From: Caprimulgus europaeus
Taxonomy: Eukaryota > Chordata > Aves > Caprimulgiformes > Caprimulgidae
Length of the DNA stretch: 64,000 nucleotides
Assembly: GCA_907165065.1 (NCBI GenBank)
Contig: OU015523.1
Span: 14,321,834 to 14,385,833, forward strand
Direction of reading: 5' to 3'
The translations under genes and the position numbers were made by a program. The notes under the pieces were generated by a model. The model did not search any database. It had not been told where the DNA came from and worked only from the letters and a program-made list of their open reading frames with translations. This document shows, one piece after another, positions 49,532-59,909 of this stretch. The stretch's first letter is position 1. The number at the start of each line of letters is the position of its first letter.

Positions 49532-51624
49532 TTTGCTGTGAAGGTGCAAGATAATAACTTTAAAAAGGAGTGCAGGAACATTCAGTGAGGTGAGGCCTGA
49601 TACTTTTGCTACAACTGCTCTAAATATATCGCTTCTTGCTTCGTTTCTGATGGACTTCTGTAAGTCAAAAAGACCCATGAAACTACTGGAGGCACCAGCA
49701 ATGAATAACTAACAGGAGAGGACACAAAACTGTAATAAACTTCCACCAAAGTGTCAGAGTTGCGAAAAAGCCTGTTCTGAGGAAAAGAAGGGAGGAAGCC
49801 TTGCAGAATAATTACTAGATAAAAAAAAGACTACTGTAGCTAATTCAGCACATTGCTGGATGCAGCAAAATCATCTAAGTTAGCTATTTTTCCAGTATAC
49901 CCAACCCTGAGCACATGTCAGGGAAGAAAAATAATTAAATTTAAAAATAAAAATTAATGTAGAGCTCTTTTCATTTTTGTTGTTGTTTTTAAACCTTTAG
50001 GGTTGATATCTAGTCTTTTCTCCAAAATAACAAACTTGAATTTAAGAAAACTAAGGCAGAGATCTTCATAGTGGCAGGACTCAAACAGCTTATGTTTAAA
50101 AATAAAATACTGGAGTCTTTTTAAGTTGTGAAATGAAGTCTTATTCATTAAAACTGAATATTAACATCTCATTTCAGAAACTGTTTAAACCATCACTTTT
50201 GCCTATTTTGCCTATGAATTTAGGAAGACAGAAGTTTCACAGGTTGCATGTCTAGCATCTGGTCAAGTCAAATCACCCTCTCCTCCATAAATTAAAATCA
50301 GGTTTCCATTCTGTGGAAAACACAAAATCCCATCATTCTGGTTGCTGTTCAGCTGCTTTTATATAACCAGACTTCTAGCACCAGGCATTTCCAAGGTTTT
50401 TATTCTCGTTTAATCTGTAAATACTCAGAAAATAATTAAATGTGTGTTTGACCATTAAGGAAGGTTAGTGCCTTGTTACCACTCCACTTAAGCATACAAA
50501 GCAAAGCTGGGGATTGAAGACTCGGGGACTTAGAGGTAACCTAATCACATGCAAAGAAACTTCTCAGTGACTGAAAAGCATGAAAATGCCTTTAAGAGAA
50601 AAATTTGCTTGAATACTGTTAAAATTTATCAGGTTTTGTAAACCTATTCCAAATAAGTCTTCCATTATAATTAGCGGAGACAAAAAACTTACAGACTAAA
50701 ACTGAGAAGACTGGCAGAAAGTCATTTTCATTCAAAGACATATGATGACTCTTTTGATTGAGTTAAATACTGAAATCATATTTATCAAGTTCTCTGTAAA
50801 GCTACACAGTTTGCATCTTCCAGGCATTTTATAAAGGGCTGACAGCTATTAGGGACACCAGGATAAGGGATCTTAAGGAGGTTAGTCTTCTCTACTGCCT
50901 GCAATCATGTTATGAACTGCTTTGGATAAGTCGATTCAGCTCCATCTTACAACTACATAGGTTTCCAGGCTCTATTATTCCTACAAGATAGTCTTCCAGA
51001 ATTTAATCCTCTGCTGATTTGGGTTATCTTCCAATTTCCAGCTAACATTTATTTATGGTTGGTGCCCACAATTTGGTCTTTGTGGCAACACCGGCCTGAA
51101 ATTTAAATGTTTTTTTAACCTCTCCAAATTATTTCAACACCTTTTCGCTGTGCACTTAAATCCACTTTATAAACATTAATAAAATAGCTTTAGAATATTT
51201 CTGTAAGGCACAATAAACTAAGTATCTACTACTATAATCCCTAAGAGATTCTGTACTGAGACAGAAATGGAGGCAGAAGTTTTCATTGCCCAGAGCCAAA
51301 GCAAGGGCTGGTTTCAGAATCAGGGTTCCAATACACTTCTGAATACATATGTACTCCCCTGCAATTCGGTGAAATATACAGCTTATAATATACTTATAGA
51401 GCTTAAAATATTCCATTTCCTGTTTTCACAAAATCCTATTTCATTTAAAGCTTGTCTCAGGGATCACTGTTGAAAGATATCAGCTTTAACTATTTTTTCT
51501 ATTATGCCTGAAGTGGGCATAATTCATACTCAGGCTCATTTTATGACTTCTTTCCAATGCCAGAAAAACACTTTAAAATAACTGAGAATCGAGCCCTATA
51601 ACTTTATAATTGACCTAATAGACT
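49532..51624. other. Unique AT-rich non-coding sequence
   Basis: I see no gene or interspersed repeat here. Confidence 0.6.
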
Positions 51625-51667
51625 CCTGACATAATATCAACAGAACCCTGACATAATATCAACAGAA
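51625..51667. repeat. 22-bp tandem duplication
   Basis: The unit CCTGACATAATATCAACAGA plus AC at 51625-51646 is repeated at 51647-51667 with at most one difference, at the last base. The near-identity implies a recent duplication that should be polymorphic or species-specific. Confidence 0.9.
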
Positions 51668-52930
51668 TTAGCAGCATTACACTAGGGAAGAATCTGTCCA
51701 AGAATGTGCACGCAGACAAGAACGATTTGTAAAGGGCAAAAGAAAACAAACCCCGACACAATACTCACAACCACAAACAGGTCAGATCCTCAGAGGATAC
51801 AACTAGGAATAAACTGGTTGCAATAAGTACAGGAATATTTTCTTCCTGTGATCAGAAAGTACAAACTTTTCTTAGTATTGACCCTTTTCTTCCCTTTTTT
51901 GAACCCCCCACATCCCTAATTTTTTATTCTTTTAGCAGAGTTACACATTTTTTGCTTGCATTTGACAGAAATAAATTAAAATTTCCCAACCAATTCTAAT
52001 CAAAACAATCTCTGGATCTCCACGCACATCAATCACTGAAATGAAATAAAAATGAATAAATAAAGTTCAGTGCAACCTAAAATTTCACTACGCTTCTGCA
52101 CTTGCTGCTGTTGTACAGAGACAGATCTGACACTCGCATTAAGGTCAGGAGAGGAATGGGAAAAAGCTTTCATTGTATACATCCAAAGTTTGAGGGGGGA
52201 GAAGAGAGAGGAGGAGAGAGACAGAAACACTGTGCAGAAGCCAGGGATGTTCCAGAGCGTACTGTGACAGGAAAATACTCAATAAGAATTCCTCCAGCCA
52301 AAAACAGATCTTAAATAGAACCATTGTCTTCCAGCCTGAAGCCCTTAGAAAGGCTCGAAATGAAAGTCTGTGCTGTGGGCACCTGGTCGTTCTTTCCTTT
52401 CATCAGGATTTGCAGGTTTTAATACAATCTGTCGTGAGGAAAAACAGTAGAGCTGTACAGTCCAGAGAGGTAACAAAAGCGAAAAGCAAGCGAGAGTTAC
52501 ATAACTGGCTTTTTACATAAATATTACATTGAGAGATATTCTGCTTTTCAGAAAGGAAAAAAAGATTTTTTTAAAAAAGAGCACAAAACCATGCCAGAGA
52601 ATTCAATCCAACCTCCCTTGCTCCTCATCCCTCTTTCGCTTTGTAACATGTATCGAGTAGTTAAAGTGAGGTTTTTCTTTTCCCTTTTCCATTAAGACTA
52701 AACAAATAACCAATTCAGCCTTAAACACTTCATAATAGTTTTTCTCGTTACCTGAAAAGTGCACCACATCATGGAAGCTGGAAAAAAAGTCTTATTTTAA
52801 AGCACAAGCAAATCTGCCTTGCTTATCTGCAGCACAGGGCAATTAGAATTGACCACGGATGTTAAACTAACTCCCCTCTGTACAGTCTGAGAAAAGGGAA
52901 AAAAAACCTGCAAGTCTCCCCATCTGTTAT
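51668..52930. other. Unique non-coding sequence
   Basis: No gene is seen. A purine-rich GA tract at 52190-52232 is the main compositional feature. The 52030-52700 part is complex and might hold conserved non-coding sequence, but this cannot be judged here. Confidence 0.55.
52190..52232. repeat. GA-rich purine tract
   Basis: Nearly uninterrupted purines (GGGGGGAGAAGAGAGAGG and onward) over about 40 bases. Sequence of this type can form triplex DNA. Confidence 0.75.
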
Positions 52931-52978
52931 TTCCTCCTTTTTTTTTCTTTTTTTCTTTTTTTTTTTTTTTTCCTTTTG
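52931..52978. repeat. T-rich polypyrimidine tract
   Basis: T runs of up to about 17 are separated by single C residues. It is entirely pyrimidine on the plus strand for nearly 50 bases. Minus-strand frames across it appear lysine-rich only because of composition. Confidence 0.85.
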
Positions 52979-54108
52979 GCTGTAGAAAAGCAAAATTATG
53001 CAAGAGCTTTTGAATGTAAAGCTTGTGTGTGCTTTTTCCCTTTTTGTCTCTGTGTACATGGTATGTGATATTGCGTAACTGAATACAGAGTGGGCGGTTA
53101 GCATTTACTATTGATTTACACTACTCCATATAATGAATTCAGAGCTCTAAGAGAGAGATACAGATGAAGAAATGCAGCGGGGTGAGATGCAAATTTAAGG
53201 TATGTGTGAGAAGGGGTGCTGTGGAAAGAGGGAACCAAAGCATTTAGAAACAGAATTCTGCCTTTCTGAACCAAACATGCTTTTCCCAACCTTTTAATTT
53301 TCATACCCTTTCCTAGAAGCGCAGATGCTTAACAAAACTCCAAAACAAAGTTACCCTCCCACACCCATACCCAAATCCTTCTAGAAACTACAGGAAAATA
53401 CATATTAATGCTACTGTGGCAGTACTTGTGCTAGGTAGGAAGATGCAGAGGAAACTCATAGTCAGCCATGAGGGTCATTAGGGTTACTAAGAGAAATCTT
53501 TCTGTAGTAATACTATATATCAATTTTTTACTTACTCCTTGAGGACCTACAGGCTTGTAGGAGCACTGAAATCATAGGCACTGTGCACAGTATGTCATAC
53601 AAAGCCCAGCATTTTTGAGATGCTAGGGTGACATGGGAATATGGGAAGTAGAGACTGGAAACAAGGGATGCTTGACCTATTTTGCTCACTCATTAGCCCT
53701 GCCAAAATACCCCTGTTGTACTCTCTTGTACACAAGCACACACCTGGAGTCCTCAGTTTAGACAGGCAGGGGTGAAATTCTCTCAATTCCCACAGGTGAA
53801 TGCCCATCACACTGCTGAATCCTTAGCCTCCAAGTTGAGAGATGGTTTCCAAAGTCTGCCTGCTCCTGCTTGACACTAGGTCCTACAAAGCAAGGGAACA
53901 ACACCAGGCTGGCACAGCACTGGACTTCTGGGCATCCATTTCTTTCTTCACATTGGGCTGGGGATTTTGTAAATAGTGTCAATGTGATTCTAAAGCGCAT
54001 TAACATAGTTTCTAAAGCACGCTGTAAGACTGAAGACTAAAAGGAGGTTTATTACAAGCCACAGCAGCCACCTATCTCAGTATCAGAAATTAAACAGTAT
54101 GCTGACTT
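52979..54108. other. Unique non-coding sequence
   Basis: I see no coding or repeat signal that I can support. Confidence 0.6.
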
Positions 54109-54170
54109 AAAAAAAAACCCAACAAAACAAAAAAAGCAAAAAACCTCGAAACACACAACAAAAAAACCCT
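54109..54170. repeat. A/C-rich low-complexity sequence
   Basis: A runs are interrupted by CCC, C and ACACAC units, forming an (AAAC)n-like patch. Confidence 0.75.
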
Positions 54171-55910
54171 AACTACCAATGCTCTTAAAGCTTCTTTTGC
54201 ATTATCTTTACCGGAAGACATGCATTCCCCGTATTGTTTTCTTAAAATTCTGTGCAATAGGTAACATGCTTTTTCCTTACAGGTCTGGCATCAGGTGTTT
54301 TTACAGGTCGGAAATTAGCAAAGCAAGCAAACAAAACCCCCTGTGTTATAAGAAAAGTAAACATTCTTTTAAGAGAATTCCACAAATATGCCATGTTTCT
54401 GACTATTCTGCTGATTTTTTTTCTTTTCCCCAGATCCACATTACTAACATTAACTATGATACTACCAGCCAGCATGCAGTCAAGATCTCTGTCAGTGTGT
54501 TCAAAAAAGAAATAGTAACTCACTGTCTTGCACATGCTTACCTATTTTGTTTGCACAAAACTAGAACTGCAGTGAAACTACGCAAAAAATTTTACACAAA
54601 AAGTCATTGCAGCCTAACTAGTTTGATTTGTCTTAAAATTAAATTGATCCTTACAGGAAAAGATTGAGGTATTCATAAAGAGGGACCTAGATGTGCATTC
54701 TGGATTAAGCACCCATTACTATAGATTGGACCAACTCAAAACATGCTCAGGTACATTTTCCTTGTCAATCAGGAGTACACTGGAAGAAAGAAATGAGATG
54801 CAGAAAACAAACTCTACATCACTGTCATGCCATCACTAGAAATTGTGCTTCACAATCAACTATGCAAGGTGAGTGTCTCAGGAAGGCTGGACCATAGGAC
54901 CAGCTTATCAAACAACAAGAACCTGCAGTCTTCTGAATAGACTGCATGTGAAGAGGAACATCTTTTTCAGCAGCATTTATACACTTAAAGCTAGTCTGGA
55001 AGTTTAGTTTGTCTTCATCTCATGGGACGCAGTGTGGAAGCTTAAAATGCATTAAGTCATATGGGATGTTACATAAAAGTAATGGAGAGACACTGAAGAA
55101 ATACCAGCTAAGGGAAACCAAGCTCAGATATCAGTAAAAGCAGCTCCAACACTTCTATGCTTGCTTTGTCATCATCCAGAGTACACATATATTTAAGCAT
55201 GTCTTTGCACGTTTGACTATAAACAACTGGCTGTGGAGTCTATATATCAGGTTCAACCAGAGATTTGAAGCCCCTAAAAATATGGGGAGACAAATTAGGG
55301 AGTTTTTTGTACTAATATATTTTGTACTTGAGGGGCTATCACATGGAGCTGACAAAAGTTTCCATTATAATCAATTTACCTTCAATCATTCAAAAATTGC
55401 AGAAACTTTGCTATGTATATTTTTGATTCTTATTGTTTACCTAATCTGAAATTTCATGAAAACTTAAATAAACAAAAGTTCATCTGTTTTGCACATAGGG
55501 AGTGTGAAAAAAAGAACATCCAGACATTTAAGAGAAAGGGAACAAAAGGGAGAAATTAAACTATCTGGAGTAAAAAGTATTAACAACTGAAAATATGAAT
55601 GGACTCATAGCATATAAAGCCAATACTGTCTAGATTCATGTTTCGAACTATGATTAAAATATTGAAATTTTTAAAAGTCCACACAACTACAAAATCCTAC
55701 AAAATATTTTAACAAAGAGCAACTTGGATACATGTGCAGGTGGGAAGATCCAAAAAAACCCCCTTGTGTATGCTAAAAAACTGCCCTTTTTGCATGTAAC
55801 TGTACGGCACAGTCTTTAACTTCTCTGATATATGTTGTCCCTACAAGACATCAGACCTGCAAAGTAGCATTATTTTTCACTATGCTAGACAGCTGGCTTG
55901 GGGCTTGGCT
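54171..55910. other. Unique sequence with one 162-codon frame
   Basis: An ATG at 54179 opens a plus frame to 54667. The translation is basic, rich in Ser, Cys, Tyr and Lys, and has no recognisable domain, signal peptide or repeat. I treat it as chance. The remainder is AT-rich and featureless. Confidence 0.5.
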
Positions 55911-55937
55911 TTTGTTTGTTTGTTTGTTTGTTTTTTT
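55911..55937. repeat. (TTTG)5 microsatellite plus T7
   Basis: Five perfect TTTG units at 55911-55930 are followed by seven T residues. Confidence 0.95.
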
Positions 55938-57248
55938 ATTATTAGTAAAACGCATTTGTACATATCAAAGATTCTATAGCTCTGTATTTGCAGAAAAACA
56001 ATGTCACTTCTCAGTAAATACTGTATCATAAGGGAGAGACTAAGATTATAAACAAGTTATTACTCCAGGATTTCATGATTGTGCATGTAAGCTTAATGTT
56101 TCTCAATACAGTTTCTGTCTTTTTAATGACTGTAGGAGGAGATAAGCACAGTGCTAGGTTGCCATGGACTTTTAATGGCAAAATGAATAATAAAAAAATA
56201 TTAAAATGATAGAGACAAAAAATAAATACATTAGAGATGCTTGCCAACTTTTCTTGCTAGTTAAAGAATCAATAAACCTTTTGCAGACCTCCTGCAACAT
56301 GATTTTCCTTGCAGTGAAAGTAACTCAAAACAAATACGCTTTTCTTGGCAATTTACCTTTATTTTTCTCCTACCGACTTCTCTTTCACATGAACTTTTTG
56401 GACTCCACCATTTTGGAATGACCATGACACAGCAGAAATTACTAAACTTTCCCCACCCTTCAACCAACCTATTAAACATGTGTAATGGTGTAATTTCCTA
56501 ATGGTTCTTACAGACTGACATATTTTCAAGATGTTTTTTTGTCAAAATGAATGTCAGTAAAATTGGCAATTACTCAGAAAGCAAAGAGACTAGCAAAGAA
56601 CTCAAGAGTCAGAAAAAAAGGTCCCTGAATATTTTTGCCATGTCTGCCAGCACCAAAGGAATTAAGGTTATGTCAGTGTTTCCATAATAAACCTCAGTTT
56701 TCAAGACTATAACTCAGCTGCAGTGATCTGATCCAGACTAAAATCAACACTGCAAGGTTTTAGATCAAAAGCTTTTTTTTTTTTTTTTTTAAGACTGTAT
56801 TTCCCCTACTGCAAATACCATCTAATGTTATAATTTAATCCAGTAAGGACTTATTAATTTATCAGAATTAGGGAGAGAAAAAGGCAGGGAAGTAGAAAAC
56901 AAAATTCAGAATTCACAGTGCATACTTTCTGTAATGGCATAACTTCCCTTGCAGATATTCCCTGTGAGATTTTGAAAAGACAATATTTCTATAGTAATTA
57001 GGGGCTCAGGGTAATCTGGGCCCAACAAACCTTAATATTTGTTTTGTTAGCTAAAAGCAAAAACCTTATTTTGAAGCAGGTGTGGTTGTTGTGCTGCAGA
57101 CTTGGAAGAGACTAGGAGGGACTCAGAATTTACTGGACAGGCCAGTTAATTTTTTGAAGTACTGTAATTTGTGATATTCATTCACCTTATATATCTCAGA
57201 TATTACTCTTACACTACCCAGGTTTCATCCTGCAGGAGTCTGAGTAAC
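55938..57248. other. Unique AT-rich sequence
   Basis: No gene is seen. A run of 18 T lies at 56773-56790, with no polyadenylation signal on the minus strand next to it. Confidence 0.6.
56773..56790. repeat. Poly-T run (18)
   Basis: A homopolymer of 18 T residues, length-variable in all likelihood. Confidence 0.95.
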
Positions 57249-57824
57249 TGTGGCCAGCAGGTCAAGGGAGGTGATTCTCCCCCTCTACTCTGCTCTTGTG
57301 AGACCCCACCTGCAGTGCTGTGTCCAGCTCTGAGGCCCCCAGCATAAGGATGATATGGACCTACTGGAGTGAGTCCACAGGAGGCCACAAGGATGATCCG
57401 AGGGCTGGAGCAGCTCTCCTATGACGACAGGCTGAGAGAGTTGGGGTTGTTCAGCCTGGAGAAGAGAAGGCTCTGGGGAGATCTTATAGCAGCCTTCCAG
57501 TACCTGAAGGGGCTACGGGAAGGCTGCGGAGGGACTTTTTATAAGGGCAGGTACTGACAGAACAAGGGGCAATGGCTATAAACTGGAAGAGGGTAGGTTT
57601 AGATTAGATATTAGGAATAAATTCTTTCCTGTGAGGGTGGTGAGACACTGGAACAGGTTGCCCAGAGAAGTTGTGGATGCTCCGCCCTAGAAGTGTTCAA
57701 GGCCAGGTTGGATGAGGCTTTGAGCAACCTGGTCTAGTGGAAGGTGTCCCTGCTGATGGCAGGGGGGTTGGAACTGGATGAGCTTTAAGGTCCCTTCCAA
57801 CCCAAACCATTCTGTGATTCTATG
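57249..57824 (+). mobile_element. CR1 LINE 3' fragment with octamer tail
   Basis: The largest CR1 copy in the window, in plus orientation and about 575 bases long. It starts within ORF2 at GGCCAGCAGGTCAAGGGAGG and runs through the 3' region with TGGAACAGGTTGCCCAGAGAAG, CAACCTGGTCTAGTGGAAGG and AAGGTCCCTTCCAACCCAAACC. It ends in two octamer units, ATTCTGTG (57809-57816) and ATTCTATG (57817-57824), the hallmark CR1 terminus that replaces a poly-A tail. The sequence resembles the CR1-J/F type subfamilies common in birds, although I cannot assign it exactly. It is 5'-truncated like most copies. Confidence 0.95.
57256..57557 (+). pseudogene. CR1 ORF2 remnant with nonsense and frameshift lesions
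   Basis: This coding remnant inside the CR1 copy is clearly dead. The frame reading VRPHLQCCVQL, normally followed by tryptophan, meets TGA at 57331-57333 and again at 57370-57372. A one-base loss near 57384, where the family has GAGGGCCAC and this copy GAGGCCAC, then moves the frame. After it the new frame reads [20 protein letters not shown] and on to [19 protein letters not shown], classic CR1 ORF2 C-terminal motifs, before stopping at 57557. The polymerase catalytic part and endonuclease are absent through 5' truncation. Confidence 0.85.
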
Positions 57825-58687
57825 AGCTCAGGGATATTCAGACAACAGTAAACTCCCATGTAGGAGGAGTCCCCGAAGTGCAGAGGACAAGGCAGTCCTG
57901 TGAGGCATGTGAGACCTGTGCCCAGAGCTGAGAGCACCATGAGCAGCAGCACCTGAAAAAAGTCTGAGTCCCTGTTTCATAGAACCTTCCCACTAGCCCA
58001 AGGACAAGTGAAAGTGCCAACACCTCCTATATCAGTTAGACATTTCTTCATAGCTTCTTACTGTTCATATACATGTGACTTCAGACTCCTCTCTGTGTTT
58101 AATTTGGGTATCTTAATAGATGTAGTAAAAAATAAGTACCTTCACAGGGTACTTCATGTGACTCAAAAATCAAATTTTTAGAATGCACTGGTGACTGGAA
58201 AGTGGGGTCTAACCTGAATAACATGTTAAAATATTCCTTGAAGAGTTTATTTTCAAGTATTAAAATAAGAAAGCTGAGTCAAAAATGGCTTGTGCCAAAC
58301 CATGTAATGAGTTCAGGAGCAGAATCCAGATGTTATGAGCTGCCTTTATCTTTTTACATGCAGAGGAAAATTAGCTTAGACTAGATATTATAAGAAAATC
58401 AGTGTTACATGAGCTGAATACCACAGCAAGGCTTCCACCACTTGACATTTTAATGTTCTGTCTTTGGTTAGGTTTTGTCATATTGAGTAAGAATATATAC
58501 ATGCTGGTGTTTACGTTTCTTCTGCTTTGCAGAGAGTTCCTCAGAATAAAGAAACTTGACAATACTCATCAGCTAATGGCATATTTTGAAAACAATTAAA
58601 TAAATTAAAAATAAGTGAATTATTAGTAACACAATACAGAACATCAGCAATATTATTTTCTATCATTATTTCGATTTTCCTCAAAAC
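57825..58687. other. Unique non-coding sequence
   Basis: I see no gene or repeat between the CR1 end and the MIR-like element. Confidence 0.6.
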
Positions 58688-58960
58688 TGTCAGAGCACTT
58701 TGTAAAAAGAGGTGTACTCTAATTGAACACCTTGCTCCATGAATAGTTCCAATGAAATCATGAGACCTATTAACAAAACAAGTTATTATTCAATTACCCA
58801 ACTCTGTGCTATAATTATGATAAATTCGACTCACAAATGGGGAAACAAGTACATAGACTCTAAAAAATTTGTGCAAGATCTCACTCTAAGTGAGTGGACA
58901 AGCTGGAGAGAGTGTGCTAAACTCTCAGCTGCCAGTTTCTTGCTGTAAACACCACAATAC
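58688..58960 (+). repeat. Long MIR-like SINE remnant
   Basis: Landmarks occur in MIR order: GTCAGAGCACTTTGTAAA near 58689, then after an AT-rich middle CACAAATGGGGAAACAAGTACATAGACTC near 58832, then GTGCAAGATCTCACTCTAAGTGAGTGG near 58871, then a diverged 3' part. These correspond to the 'agcgctttacaaa', 'acagatggggaaactgaggcac' and 'gacttgcccaaggtcacac' blocks. It is the best preserved of the MIR-like pieces here, but still highly diverged. Confidence 0.6.
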
Positions 58961-59839
58961 TACCTGTATCATGCAAAGAAAAATAAAACATAGTATTGAC
59001 AATTTTATGGCATTTTCCAGCAATCTTAATTTATTTGAACACCCTCATAAAAATGTTACAGAATAAGGAAAAATTGACTTTTCAGGCCCCCCTGAATAGC
59101 TGTAATGTTTTCTTTATATCTAGTAAGATTGAGACTTTTTTGCTTTAAACTGCCTGTATTACAGCTATGGATTAGCCAAAGCTATATTGCTACAACAGGG
59201 AGAAAGCTGACTGTTAAAACAGGCACCAGACACTTGCAAACAGAAGGGTAAGATACACATATAAACACACGCTCACAACATTGCTTTTGAAAGTGAATTT
59301 TTTCCTGAACTTAAATGTTTTTCCCAATACTCTGCTACCCAAGTTCATTTGGAAAGACAGTAGGACCTCAAGCAAAGAAGATCTGTTGTGCAGCAAAAGC
59401 AGAAAGATGACAAACACAGTGTGTGAGCCTCACTGTAAAACAGAAACTGGAGGTAGCCCTTGCTCAGCCTGTGGGTTGGGACTTTATTTATTTACTTATT
59501 TTAAGGTAAAATTACAGAATTTATGCTTTGTTTCCATCCTCTGACTCCAATCTCAGAAGAATGACTTGTATTAAGTAAATGATTAGATAGTCAATCTTCT
59601 GTTGTAATTGCTGCTCATATTGGAGAGGTTTCTTACCTTTTTACTACGTTTGCTGAGAACCAACAGTGTCATCTCAGTCATTTCAGTGTCAGCTACTCTT
59701 TTATTATACAGAATGCAAGTAATAATGAAACCGTGCTATCTGCTTGCTTGCACTCTATATAGTGTCTGTATTTATAGGCTTATGCTTCTGTTTGAATCTA
59801 TATTTATCTGCTTTATCTGCCTACAGTGCATCTGTTTCT
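58961..59839. other. Unique AT-rich sequence
   Basis: No gene is supported. A stop-free plus frame begins at 59608 with TTG and has its first ATG near 59713. Confidence 0.6.
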
Positions 59840-59909
59840 CATACACACAGACATATATACATACATACGTGTGCAGGCACACAAATATACAGACATATAT
59901 AAACACACC
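59840..59909. repeat. CA/TA-rich degenerate microsatellite
   Basis: About 70 bases of ACACAC, ATATAT, ACATAC and CATATATAAACACAC units. It lies inside the 197-codon frame at 59608-60201 and explains that frame's Thr/Tyr/His/Ile-rich middle. Confidence 0.85.

Noticed and set aside
54179..54667. 162-codon plus-strand frame with an ATG
   Set aside because: No recognisable domain, signal peptide or repeat, and no promoter or splice context. Most likely chance.
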